A stretch of DNA of 64,000 bases. It comes from Campylobacter rectus. Lineage in GTDB: Bacteria > Campylobacterota > Campylobacteria > Campylobacterales > Campylobacteraceae. Shown piece by piece: positions 1-8,367 of this stretch. The notes under the pieces were generated by a model, which did not search any database, was not told where the DNA came from, and saw only the letters and a program-made list of their open reading frames with translations. The stretch lies in NCBI RefSeq assembly GCF_004803795.1, contig NZ_CP012543.1, forward strand, positions 1,736,001 to 1,800,000, read 5' to 3'. The stretch's first letter is position 1. Each line of letters begins with the position of its first letter. The translations under genes and the position numbers were made by a program.

Positions 1-9
1 AAATTTGGC

Positions 10-420
10 TTACAAAGAAGCCATTATTTTTTTGAAATTGTCTTTTTTGATGCCCATATAGACCAAAAATAGATCGGCAATGCACCAAACAATGCCTGCG
101 CACATGATTAAAGACGCAAAACCGGCAAGATCATCATTGCCATTTTGCGCAGCGCCCATTACCAAAAAGACAGGAAGTATACAAAGTAGAATTTTAAATA
201 TACCAAGCCACACATCCCCCTTATAAAACCTATCTACACCAAGCCAGCCGAACAAAAATCCAAGCACCAGTCCGATACCCGGGGATTTTAAGGTGGATAA
301 AACGGGCGAGAGATCAAGACTATAATGTCCAACCGACGCCATCCTATCTAACCTACCTTTGAGCTCTATCAAATTTACGTCTGAAATCTTGCCCTTTAGC
401 AACAAAAGAGTGCTATTCAT
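10..420 (-). CDS. TM2 domain-containing membrane protein (copy 1)
   Basis: A 136-residue protein with a short soluble N-terminus (about residues 1-45) and a TM2 domain (about 46-130): two hydrophobic helices flanking the family signature GWLGVDRFYKGD. TM2 proteins are small inner-membrane proteins of mostly unknown function. The ATG at 420 follows an AAAGG ribosome site on the minus strand; a GTG one codon upstream is less likely. It is the last of three tandem paralogues on this strand, 21 bases after the next copy. No specific job can be assigned from sequence. Confidence 0.85.
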   Translation of the reverse strand: MNSTLLLLKGKISDVNLIELKGRLDRMASVGHYSLDLSPVLSTLKSPGIGLVLGFLFGWLGVDRFYKGDVWLGIFKILLCILPVFLVMGAAQNGNDDLAGFASLIMCAGIVWCIADLFLVYMGIKKDNFKKIMASL

Positions 421-441
421 CACTTACCTTTAAATTTAAAA

Positions 442-849
442 TTATAAAGAGATCATTATTTTGTTAAAATTGTCTTTTTTGATGCCCGTATAGACCAAAA
501 ATAAATCGGCAATACACCAAATAAGACCCGCAAAACCAATCATCATCGCCATAGCCACCAGATCCTCATCGCCCCTTTGTCCCGCTCGCACGGCAAAAAA
601 CATCGGCGCAATGCAAAGGATTATTTTGAGTATTCCAAGTCCGACATCGCCTTTATAGAGCCTATCTACGCCAAGCCAGCCGAATAAAAATCCAAGCACC
701 AGTCCGACCATAGGGCTTTTAAGCGTAGCGGCCGTCAAGGTCAAATCAGGCCTCTTGCCAGCTGCTTCGGCTTTATCCAGCTCGCTTTTTATAACCATCA
801 GATGAGTATCTGAAACTTTGCCTTGAAACAGCATATACGCGTTGTTCAT
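442..849 (-). CDS. TM2 domain-containing membrane protein (copy 2)
   Basis: A 135-residue paralogue of its downstream neighbour, with the same plan: an N-terminal stretch of about 45 soluble residues, then the TM2 signature GWLGVDRLYKGD between two membrane helices, and a conserved C-terminal GIKKDNFNKIM. An AAGGAAG ribosome site precedes the ATG. The close similarity in sequence and spacing indicates local tandem duplication. Function is unknown; a membrane-associated role is inferred from the helices only. Confidence 0.85.
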   Translation of the reverse strand: MNNAYMLFQGKVSDTHLMVIKSELDKAEAAGKRPDLTLTAATLKSPMVGLVLGFLFGWLGVDRLYKGDVGLGILKIILCIAPMFFAVRAGQRGDEDLVAMAMMIGFAGLIWCIADLFLVYTGIKKDNFNKIMISL

Positions 850-880
850 TTTTCTTCCTTGGATTAAATTTTAAATTCGT

Positions 881-1810
881 CTATTTAGATTGTCTTTTTT
901 TGATACCGATATAAACCAAAAACAAGTCCGCAAAGCACCAAATAAGACCTGCGCACATAATCACAGACGCGACCATCAGCTCTGCGTCGCTGTTTGTTTT
1001 TGCAGCTGATGCGAACAGCAGAGCCGGTGCGACGCAAAGTAAAATTTTAAATATACCAAGCATTATGTCGCCCTTATAAAACCTATCTACGCCCAGCCAG
1101 CCTAGAAAAAGGCCAAGTACGAGACCTATGGCCGGAGATTTTGGGCTTGCGGGTAATTTTGATAAATTTGAAGTCGCGTTCGTGGTTTGCCTCTCGCTTG
1201 CGGCGGGTTCAAATTTGGTTTGTAAATTTATATTTTCTTTGGATATATTCGTTTTGAGCTCTTGTTTGAGGGATTGCGTCTCTTTATTTAAATTTGTCGC
1301 GCTTTCTTTTGTCTCGCTCTTGCTTTGAGCAAAATTTTGTACCGCTTGAGCATCTTTTATCTCGCTAATAAAATTTTGCGTAGCGACTTGTTTTTCGTCA
1401 GTTAATTTTACATTTGTATTTTTATAACTACTCAAAGCTTGCATTATTTTGTTGAAGTTATCCTTTTTGATACCGAGAAATACTAGGCTTATATCCATAA
1501 AGTACCACACGAGGCCTATAATAGCCAATGGAAACGCGCCTAAGATGACTGCTAAGATAGGCAACATAGAACAAATAAGTAACTTAAATACCGATAGTCC
1601 CATATCACCCTTATAAATCCTATCCGATCCAAGCCAGCCTAGAAAGACGCTGATAGCAAGCCCTATGTTTGGTGATGAAAGCGTGGGGACCACCGATAAA
1701 ATATCAATTTTATGCCCATCAGCCTCTAATTTTTCGATTTTGTTTTTGATTGCTATCAGATTTGCATCCGACACCTTGTCTTTAAGTAACACAAACGAAC
1801 AAATGTCCAT
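881..1810 (-). CDS. Double TM2-domain protein (copies 3 and 4 fused)
   Basis: A 309-residue protein carrying two TM2 modules: the first at about residues 45-128 and the second at about 222-305, joined by about 90 residues of polar, Lys/Gln/Asn/Thr-rich low-complexity linker. It looks like fusion of two tandem TM2 genes, or a module gain. Its C-terminus ends in GIKKRQSK where the paralogues read GIKKDNFNKIM. The coding strand here has seven A (895-901) where the paralogues have six, and removing one restores a family-like DNLN ending. Start ATG at 1810 has a purine-rich AAAGGAAA site. First gene of the three-gene minus-strand unit. Confidence 0.8.
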   Translation of the reverse strand: MDICSFVLLKDKVSDANLIAIKNKIEKLEADGHKIDILSVVPTLSSPNIGLAISVFLGWLGSDRIYKGDMGLSVFKLLICSMLPILAVILGAFPLAIIGLVWYFMDISLVFLGIKKDNFNKIMQALSSYKNTNVKLTDEKQVATQNFISEIKDAQAVQNFAQSKSETKESATNLNKETQSLKQELKTNISKENINLQTKFEPAASERQTTNATSNLSKLPASPKSPAIGLVLGLFLGWLGVDRFYKGDIMLGIFKILLCVAPALLFASAAKTNSDAELMVASVIMCAGLIWCFADLFLVYIGIKKRQSK

Positions 1811-1844
1811 TTTTATTTCCTTTCTATATGAATAAATTTATGAA

Positions 1845-1850
1845 ATTATA
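1845..1850 (-). promoter_or_regulatory. Putative -10 box for the TM2 gene unit
   Basis: On the minus strand this reads TATAAT, preceded by AT-rich sequence as is usual for Campylobacter housekeeping promoters. It lies 35 bases upstream of the ATG at 1810. No convincing -35 box is visible, which is normal for the genus. Confidence 0.5.
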
Positions 1851-1921
1851 TCCTAATTTATATATTATTTGAATAAAAATAAAATGTTCTAAATCTGAAA
1901 TGTGGATTACGCTAAAAACCT

Positions 1922-1927
1922 TATAAT
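1922..1927 (+). promoter_or_regulatory. Putative -10 box for the unknown/relaxase-like gene pair
   Basis: TATAAT on the plus strand, 61 bases upstream of the ATG at 1988. With the opposite-strand box at 1845-1850 it forms a divergent promoter region between the TM2 genes and the relaxase-like unit. Confidence 0.45.
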
Positions 1928-1987
1928 TAATACAGGAAATTGGCGAACAAGCCGATTTTCAAATTTAAACAAAAAGGAGGAATTGCC

Positions 1988-2446
1988 ATGAAAAATGGTA
2001 ATCCTAAAATATTTAGTAGTCTCGAGGAGGCCAGGACCTACTACGCCTCTCTTTCGAGAAAGTTGCAAGTCAAAAAGGAAGATACGCTTTTTAGACTCGC
2101 CAAAATCAATGCGGAAATGGAAAATTTGGAAAAGAATTTTCGCGAATACAGCCTTGCATTGCCGCTCTGCGACCAAAAAAGATACTATCTATCGATGCTA
2201 ATCGATATGGAACGGACGTCAAAAAAGGGCGCGCCGGAAAACACAAACTACACGGTCGCCGATATAGATGGGCTCATCGAGGTACTCAACAAAGATGCAG
2301 CTAGGCCTATTTCTAGCATATCGGCACCTCCGTCGCAGTCGGCTAACGAAAACTCTACCGGCAAAGAAAACAAACAGTCGGCTACCGCGACTTCTACCGA
2401 CTCTACCGACAAGAAAGCGGAGGTCGGGGATGGCAAGAAAAAGTAG
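1988..2446 (+). CDS. Unrecognised 152-residue protein upstream of relaxase-like gene
   Basis: The start is set by an AAAGGAGG site eight bases before the ATG. Residues 1-100 are predicted helical and charged; the last 45 residues are a disordered Ser/Thr/Lys/Asn tail with repeated STDSTD-like units ending GDGKKK. I do not recognise a family. It lies 65 bases upstream of the relaxase-like gene on the same strand, so a role as an accessory DNA-binding or mobilisation protein is possible. That is inferred from position only. Confidence 0.6.
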   Translation: MKNGNPKIFSSLEEARTYYASLSRKLQVKKEDTLFRLAKINAEMENLEKNFREYSLALPLCDQKRYYLSMLIDMERTSKKGAPENTNYTVADIDGLIEVLNKDAARPISSISAPPSQSANENSTGKENKQSATATSTDSTDKKAEVGDGKKK

Positions 2447-2456
2447 CCTATCTAAC

Positions 2457-2475
2457 GGTATCCATAATGGATACC
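2457..2475. repeat. Perfect palindrome upstream of relaxase-like gene
   Basis: Two 9-base arms, GGTATCCAT and ATGGATACC, around a single A, lying between the stop at 2446 and the ATG at 2512. The inner core GTATCC/GGATAC recurs in the hairpin at 3336-3360 on the far side of the gene. It could be an operator or a site recognised by the HUH protein it precedes. Confidence 0.7.
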
Positions 2476-2511
2476 GCGCTAACGACGATAAATTTAAAAA
2501 AGGAGACAAAA

Positions 2512-3327
2512 ATGTCGATTGTAACAAACAACCAAACTACAAGTTCTAAAATGACTTGTTTTAAAATCCAGCGTAGCGTGCCTAACGCCTTTGCACACAA
2601 CGATCGCAGCCAAACGGTGGATCACGCATATCCGCAGTTTTCGCATCTCAACGAAGTCGACGCGAGTGCGTTTCTCGCCGAAGAAAAATACCTATGTATG
2701 CTTACGCAGGCGATCCAAAACTACATAGCTAGGACGGGTCAAAGAGTTCAAGTCGATCCAAAAAACATCAGACGCTCGGCCATAGTACTGATCGAAGATC
2801 GCCATACCATAGACGATGTCAGACGGCTTTGCGATGTAATAGAGAGAAAATACGGATGGCGCACGATACAAATCGCTATCCACAGGGATGAGGGCCATTT
2901 CGACGAGAACGGCGTTTGGCATCCAAATTTACACGCGCATATCGAATTTTTCGTACTTGGAACGGATGGAGTAAATTTATACAAAAGCCGCGACTTTGGG
3001 CCGCTAAAGATGAAAGAGCTGCAAACTCTAGCTGCAAACGTTTTAGGCATGCGTCGAGGCATCAACTACTCCGCCATCGGCCAAACGCCCAGAAAAGGGT
3101 TGCCTCATCAAGCGTATAGAATTTTAGCCCAAACAATCTCGCAGTTTACAGCCAAAGTGGAAAATCTAGAAAAAAAGGTTGCCCAAAAAGGCGCGCAGAT
3201 CGAGGAGCTAAAAAAGCATATCAATGCGCTTCAGAATCAAAACGACGAAGGACTTGAACAGGCTGAAGGCCAAAAAGCGCTAAGAAAAATATTTGAGCGC
3301 ATACGCTATCACATAGACGATATTTAG
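2512..3327 (+). CDS. HUH/MobV-like relaxase-related protein
   Basis: A 271-residue protein. The segment around residues 125-145 reads AIHRDEGH, then about ten residues later HPNLHAHIEF. This resembles the HxDE followed by H-x-H (HUH) metal-binding motif of Mob/Pre-type relaxases, which nick DNA at an origin of transfer. A later RRGINYSAIG stretch may contact DNA, and residues 205-245 form a coiled coil. It is shorter than typical MobV relaxases, which carry long C-terminal regions. Start ATG follows AAAAGGAGA. Flanked by two GTATCC/GGATAC palindromes. A stand-alone HUH nickase or replication initiator is the alternative reading; family assignment is by motif only. Confidence 0.6.
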   Translation: MSIVTNNQTTSSKMTCFKIQRSVPNAFAHNDRSQTVDHAYPQFSHLNEVDASAFLAEEKYLCMLTQAIQNYIARTGQRVQVDPKNIRRSAIVLIEDRHTIDDVRRLCDVIERKYGWRTIQIAIHRDEGHFDENGVWHPNLHAHIEFFVLGTDGVNLYKSRDFGPLKMKELQTLAANVLGMRRGINYSAIGQTPRKGLPHQAYRILAQTISQFTAKVENLEKKVAQKGAQIEELKKHINALQNQNDEGLEQAEGQKALRKIFERIRYHIDDI

Positions 3328-3335
3328 CCGCCACC

Positions 3336-3360
3336 GTGAGTATCCGACTTGGATACTCAC
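3336..3360. repeat. Hairpin downstream of relaxase-like gene
   Basis: Arms GTGAGTATCC and GGATACTCAC (10 bp, perfect) with loop GACTT, beginning nine bases after the stop at 3327. It shares the GTATCC/GGATAC core with the palindrome at 2457-2475. There is no immediate T-run, so it is not a textbook terminator. It may end the transcript or serve as a site for the HUH protein. Confidence 0.65.
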
Positions 3361-3443
3361 ACTCACGATATCCACAAAAAAACAAAAATTTAACCCCCCT
3401 CCTTTTTTCGTAAATTTAAGTCATAATTTTTACCGATTTTTTC

Positions 3444-3449
3444 TATAAT
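3444..3449 (+). promoter_or_regulatory. Putative -10 box just before the Y-family polymerase
   Basis: TATAAT preceded by a T-rich run, only six bases before the ATG at 3456. If used, transcription would begin at or next to that ATG, giving a leaderless mRNA or implying a start further downstream. Confidence 0.35.
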
Positions 3450-3455
3450 CCCATT

Positions 3456-4773
3456 ATGAAAAACAAAAACCGAATTTGCCGAAAGTAAAATTTCAACCTT
3501 AAACCAAATCAAGAATTTAACCCCAAGCATCTACGCCGTCATCGATCTAAAGTCCTTCTACGCCTCGGTCGAGTGCGTTGAGCGAGGGCTTGATCCATTT
3601 GAGGCAAATTTGGTCGTCGCAGACGCTAGCAGAGGCGAGAGCAGCGTGTGTCTAGCCGTTAGTCCCGCACTAAAGGCGCTCGGCGTAAAAAACAGATGCA
3701 GACTGTTTGAGATCCCTAAAAATATCAAATATATAATCGCTGCGCCCAGGATGCAGTTTTACATCGACTACGCGGCTAAAATTTACGGCATCTACCTAAA
3801 ATACGTTGCCAAAGAGGACATCTACGTTTACTCCATCGACGAGGCGTTTATCGACCTCACCTCGTATCTAAAATTTTATAAACTAGAAGCTAGAGCTATG
3901 GCAAAGATGATAATGGACGACATCCTAAAAACTACGGGCGTAACGCCGACCTGCGGCATAGGGACGAATCTATACCTAGCTAAAATCGCCCTTGATATCC
4001 TAGCTAAGCACAGCGAGGATAATATCGCCTTTTTAGACGAAGCGCTCTATAAAGAAAAGCTCTGGACGCATCGGCCGCTAAATGATTTTTGGCGTATAGG
4101 CAAGCAAACTAGAGCAAAGCTTGAGAGATACGGGATATTTTGTATGAAGGATATGGCAAACGCGCCCTTTAGCCTGCTAGAAAAGGTGTTTGGCATCGAC
4201 GCCTACATCGCGCTAGATCACGCAAACGGTATCGAGCCCACCACTATAGCCGATATCAAGGCCTATAAACCCCCAACCAAATCATACTTTAGCTCTGAAA
4301 TTTTACCTAGGGACTACGAGAGGCTAGAGGCTCTAATCGTGCTAAAAGAGATGACCGATAGGCTAGCTCTAAAGATGATAAACGAGGAGGTGCGGGCTAG
4401 CGGGCTCACGATAAATATCAAATTCGCCGATAAAAATGAACCTGCGCAAAGAGCCACGGTAAGGTTTAAAACCCCGAGCAATATCGCTAGCGCACTCATG
4501 GACGCGGTGCAGGAGCTATATCTAAAAAAGATAAAAAACGCAGGCCTCATCAGGCAAATCGGCATATCTGCAAACGACGTCGTAAAGGAAAGCAAAACCG
4601 AAAAAAGCCTCTTTGAAGAAGAAAACGCAAAAGAAAAAACGGTGCTAAAAACACTAAATAAGATAAAAGAAAAATACGGCAAAAACTCCATCCTAAGGGC
4701 TACCGATCTGCTGCCGGAGGCCACCGGACGAGATAGAAACAAAAAGATAGGAGGACACAAAAGCGGTGAATAG
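3456..4773 (+). CDS. Y-family DNA polymerase (UmuC/DinB-like), frame broken near start
   Basis: A lesion-bypass polymerase of the ImpB/MucB/SamB group. The catalytic SIDE motif (3832-3843), a CGIGTN segment and the HhH region are intact. The first catalytic Asp and the FYASVE motif are encoded at 3538-3573 in the same frame as the body, but that frame has no ATG/GTG/TTG start upstream of them. The only nearby ATG (3456) is one base out of frame, and dropping one A from the run at 3459-3463 joins it. Initiation at the in-frame TTG at 3610 would delete the catalytic Asp. So this is a damaged gene, a sequence error or an unusual start. Followed by the overlapping YolD-like gene. Confidence 0.8.
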
Positions 4774-5074
4774 GGATAGAGCCAAAATCTTTAGCTCGTT
4801 TAACCCTCTCTCAACTCTAGAAAAAGCCCTAAAAGCGCAGGAGCGAGAAAAGAGCGAAAAGCTAGATCTTGACGAATCAAAAATAGAAGAAATCCTAAAT
4901 AAAATAAGCAAACTAAAGCCCGCCGACAAGGTAAGAATCACATACCACGACGGGCAGGGCTACGTGAGCATAGAGGGGCTAGTCTCAAACGTAAATTTGA
5001 TGGATAAAAGCTTAACGGTAGTAAAAACGAGGGTTAAATTTGACGATATCTACGCGGTTGAGGTTGTTTTGTGA
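4766..5074 (+). CDS. YolD-like protein
   Basis: A 102-residue protein with an N-terminal RAKIFSSFNPL segment, a charged helix, then a small beta-rich part (KVRITYHDGQGYVSIEGLV ... VKFDDIYAVEV). This arrangement resembles YolD-family proteins, which are commonly encoded next to Y-family polymerases and are thought to regulate them. The GTG start overlaps the end of the polymerase gene by eight bases and has an AGGAGG site, so the two are translationally coupled. The family call rests on pattern and neighbour, not on a search. Confidence 0.6.
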   Translation: MNRDRAKIFSSFNPLSTLEKALKAQEREKSEKLDLDESKIEEILNKISKLKPADKVRITYHDGQGYVSIEGLVSNVNLMDKSLTVVKTRVKFDDIYAVEVVL

Positions 5075-5314
5075 GGCGGGATTTTGCAGCGCACGAGATG
5101 ATACGTACGGCACAAATTTTACTCTGTCCCCCGCTTTTCTTGACGGATAAAATCTAAGAAACTGCAAGTAAATCCGCCACATCGGTTTAGAATTTGTGTA
5201 GTTTGGTGTGTAGGGTATAAATTTACGAAGCAAACCTGTCTGAATCAATGTTTTTTTAAATTTCTCCATATCTAGCTAAATATAAATTTAATCTTAAGTG
5301 AAATGAAAAAAGGA

Positions 5315-5343
5315 AGAGGGTAATAAGCTCATTATTACCCTCT
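5315..5343 (-). terminator. Intrinsic terminator for the recombinase genes
   Basis: Perfect 12-bp inverted repeat AGAGGGTAATAA / TTATTACCCTCT with loop GCTCA. Read on the minus strand it is followed by TCC and a run of seven T, and it lies 25 bases past the recombinase stop at 5368. It may also stop plus-strand transcription from the YolD-like gene. Confidence 0.8.
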
Positions 5344-5367
5344 TTGCACTCTTTTGATTTTAAATTT

Positions 5368-6984
5368 TTAAATCATATCGATGCAAGTCATCGGAGCTGG
5401 AGTAATATAAATACGGCGTTGGTTTTTTTTGATTTTTTGGCATTGCTTAACGGTGCTACTATTTTTAGTCTTAAGATGTGGCAAGTCGTTACTTTTAAGA
5501 TATTCAAAATATTCCTGCGGGATGCCGTCAAATGCTTTCAATATATGCATTTGTGTTCTTATAGCGCTACTCTGAGAATATATAAGCTCCGAATTAGACT
5601 TGTTGTTTCGCAACATTAAATTAGTTATATTTGGTAATTGCTCTCGTTTGTTGCTCATAAAATTTGAGTCGTTTGACGCATGTCTTAGTACCGAAGCAAT
5701 ATCTGGCATAAATTCGCTAACACCTTTACAAGCGTCGTACTCGCGAATTATCTGAGCGAAATTCCCCCTCAAACGATGAGCGCTAACATCTTTACTATTT
5801 ACAACCTTGTCTATTGCCCTATTAACCCTATGCTCCAAAGCATTTTTAGTTTTACAAATACGCTTTATATTGTCTATCCAGTCATAACTGGCTAAGTCGT
5901 GAATATTTTTATGAAGGACCATTTCGTCTTCTGAGGTATTTCCGAATTTTTGTTTAGCAGTTTTGACTCTAATAAGCTTTATGCCATTCTTCTCAAAAAA
6001 GCTATCTTTATCTAGTCTCATAAACTCTTCCATACGAAGTCCGGTATGTAAAATAAATCTTATATAATCAAGTAGTTCTTTTTCTATCTTGTATTTTCCT
6101 GAAAAAATCTTTATAAATTCATCATCCTTAAAATTCCTCTTTTTATTATATTTATTTACTCTATACCTCATAAGCATATTTTTAAAAAATGGATTTTTAT
6201 TAATTATTCCCCTATACTCCAAGTACTCAAAGAATTTAGACAGATAACCGATTGTATTATTGGATCTATCCTTGCTACTTTGGTTGGAAATATACTTTTG
6301 AAAACCTTTAGCATCTTCATATTTCACGTCCACAAGACTAATCCCATTCTCATCCAAAAATTTTTTTAGTCTACTGATTGCAAGCCTATATTCTTTTATT
6401 GTAGACTTTGTACAATTCTGCATATCCCTCTTATCTTCCAAATATTCCTCCAATAATTCCATAATGTTTTTATCTGGCGCATTATTCCTTAACTGCTCAT
6501 AGCTATTTTTACTTTTAGATTTTTTTAATGCATAGCTACCGATAGCCTTTGCGATACGATTCGAAATAAATTCTCCGCCAACCAAAACACCGCCTTTCGT
6601 AAATTTTATCGTTTCTTTTTCTGGATAAGAATTTGCCCCGTCGGTATACAAATTTGACAGTTTGTGATCTATGATTTCGTCTATCTCTTTTTGGAATCTT
6701 AAAAAGCCCTTATTTTTGTTATTTTTGGTAAAATCATCCGCCAAAGATCGGTATTTTTCGATATCGCTTTTAGGAATACTTTCGCAATATTTACTTACAA
6801 GCACCCCCGAGGCCTTAAGCCATTTTTCTCTAGAAGCTCCCTTGACCCTACCGATCTGCTTAAAACAGCTTTTTATATCGTCAGACAACTTTTTAGGCTC
6901 GCACATATAATGCCGTTTAATAGCACCATGATCAAGCTCATCGTATTTGCTTACTTCGAATAGTTTCCTTACGTTTAGTTCCAC
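5368..6984 (-). CDS. Tyrosine recombinase-like protein, nucleophile not seen
   Basis: A 538-residue protein with an N-terminal helical part, a SAM-like DNA-binding domain (about 190-280, including the TIGYLSKFFEYL segment) and a C-terminal catalytic-like domain. The first Arg (HTGLRMEEF), the HRLR box and a later His (RHAS) are present. The Tyr expected nine residues after that His is Ser, in RHASNDSNFMS, and no Tyr is near. It may be catalytically dead, acting as a partner of the adjacent recombinase, or use a shifted Tyr. It lies 75 bases downstream of the second recombinase on the same strand. Island gene, AT-rich compared with the core genome. Confidence 0.75.
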   Translation of the reverse strand: MELNVRKLFEVSKYDELDHGAIKRHYMCEPKKLSDDIKSCFKQIGRVKGASREKWLKASGVLVSKYCESIPKSDIEKYRSLADDFTKNNKNKGFLRFQKEIDEIIDHKLSNLYTDGANSYPEKETIKFTKGGVLVGGEFISNRIAKAIGSYALKKSKSKNSYEQLRNNAPDKNIMELLEEYLEDKRDMQNCTKSTIKEYRLAISRLKKFLDENGISLVDVKYEDAKGFQKYISNQSSKDRSNNTIGYLSKFFEYLEYRGIINKNPFFKNMLMRYRVNKYNKKRNFKDDEFIKIFSGKYKIEKELLDYIRFILHTGLRMEEFMRLDKDSFFEKNGIKLIRVKTAKQKFGNTSEDEMVLHKNIHDLASYDWIDNIKRICKTKNALEHRVNRAIDKVVNSKDVSAHRLRGNFAQIIREYDACKGVSEFMPDIASVLRHASNDSNFMSNKREQLPNITNLMLRNNKSNSELIYSQSSAIRTQMHILKAFDGIPQEYFEYLKSNDLPHLKTKNSSTVKQCQKIKKNQRRIYITPAPMTCIDMI

Positions 6985-7059
6985 TTATTATCCTTTTCTT
7001 GAAATATAAGCGAAAGTTTATAAGTCATCCTTCAGAAGCTTTTGAATGTCGTTAAATGG

Positions 7060-8367
7060 CTATTTTGGTGTTTTTTGTTCCTTTAAAAATTTAAATATAT
7101 CCAAACCTTTCATCACTTTTTGCTTAACTTTGAGCGATATGCCTTTTGCATAAGTATCGGTCGCCAAGTCGGTGGAATGCCCTAGAAGAATGGATGTGAT
7201 ATCTGCGATTCCGTTTTCTAAGCAATAATCCTTTACGGCTTTAGCAAAATTTCCTCTAAGTCGGTGAAACGATACGTTTGCTTCCGGTATGATTGTATGA
7301 ATATGTTTATTTAGTCGCTTGCTAAAATAGTCGCAATTGCCTCTGTCTACTTTTATCTCTTCAAGCCATTTCATATCGCTAAGATAATCTATATCTTGAT
7401 GTATTGGTATTTGTCTGTATTTAACGGCTCCTCCTTTTTGCTTTGCGGTTTTTACATTGATAAATTTTACGCCCTCTCGTTCGTCTATGCTCGTGCCGTC
7501 TAGTTGCCAAATTTCATTTAACCGCAGGCCGGTATAGAGGGCAAACATCATATAGTTTCGTAAATCGAGCCTATCTGTATCAAATACCAAACCAAGCTCG
7601 CCCATAGTAAAGTTGTCTTTAGGAGATTTTTCTTCGGCCGTAATCTTAAATGAAGTTAAGGTTTTAAATGGATTGCTGGCGACTTCGTTGATTCTTATAG
7701 CATATTCAAATAATCTTTTAGAGTATGATATATAATTGTTTACGGTTTTCTTGTGAAGTTTTTGGGTTTTTAACAAATGACTTTGAAAATTCTCGGCACT
7801 ATTATAATCAAGTTCCGACATATCTTTGTTTTTAAAGAACTCGTCTAAAATTTTGCCCGTCTTTACGTAATAACCCTTCGTCTTATCGCTTGACTTTAGT
7901 TTTTCGCATTCGGTTTGTATGTAGCGTTTGGCTATTTTTTCAAACGATAGATGCCGCTTAGGCTTTTGCGTGTCTTTTTGTATGATAGAGGGAGTTTCTA
8001 GAGCAGGGGTGCTTTGTTCTTGATACAATGTCACGTTATAAAACTCGGCGACGGCAGATTGAAAAAGACTTTTGTATTCGCCGATATCTAAAAATAGCTT
8101 ATTGGCCTTTATGAAAGAATCTATATTCTCTTTCGATCTTTTTTGATTTCTTATCAATAAAGCTAGAGAAATAGGCTTCCTCGCAATTCTTTGCATTAAC
8201 ATCGAATTTGCTTTAGTCTTTATTTTACTCGCAAGCGTACGAGCTTCACTCTCGTCGTCCGTAAAAAGACAATATCTGACGGTGGTTTTTCTACCGTCTT
8301 TCATAGCCGTATCGAAATAATAAAAATTAGGTCTGTTTGAAATTTTAGTGATTAACTTAGAGAGCAT
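7060..8367 (-). CDS. Tyrosine recombinase / integrase
   Basis: A 435-residue site-specific recombinase with all catalytic residues visible: Arg in YTGLRLNE, HRLR box, His in LLGHS and the nucleophile Tyr in DTYAKG nine residues after it. The N-terminal 130 residues are probably an arm-type DNA-binding part; the core-binding domain is at about 135-235. It lies about 150 bases from the 3' end of tRNA-Ser(GCU), the classic integration position for an island. It probably inserts and excises the element to its left. Start ATG at 8367. Confidence 0.85.
   Translation of the reverse strand: MLSKLITKISNRPNFYYFDTAMKDGRKTTVRYCLFTDDESEARTLASKIKTKANSMLMQRIARKPISLALLIRNQKRSKENIDSFIKANKLFLDIGEYKSLFQSAVAEFYNVTLYQEQSTPALETPSIIQKDTQKPKRHLSFEKIAKRYIQTECEKLKSSDKTKGYYVKTGKILDEFFKNKDMSELDYNSAENFQSHLLKTQKLHKKTVNNYISYSKRLFEYAIRINEVASNPFKTLTSFKITAEEKSPKDNFTMGELGLVFDTDRLDLRNYMMFALYTGLRLNEIWQLDGTSIDEREGVKFINVKTAKQKGGAVKYRQIPIHQDIDYLSDMKWLEEIKVDRGNCDYFSKRLNKHIHTIIPEANVSFHRLRGNFAKAVKDYCLENGIADITSILLGHSTDLATDTYAKGISLKVKQKVMKGLDIFKFLKEQKTPK

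Noticed and set aside
3393-3398. C6 run upstream of the Y-polymerase as a phase-variation tract
   Set aside because: Campylobacter switching tracts are usually eight or more G/C, and this one is intergenic.
3610-3612. In-frame TTG as start of the Y-family polymerase
   Set aside because: It would remove the first catalytic Asp and the FYASVE motif, which are encoded in the same frame just upstream, and it has no ribosome site.
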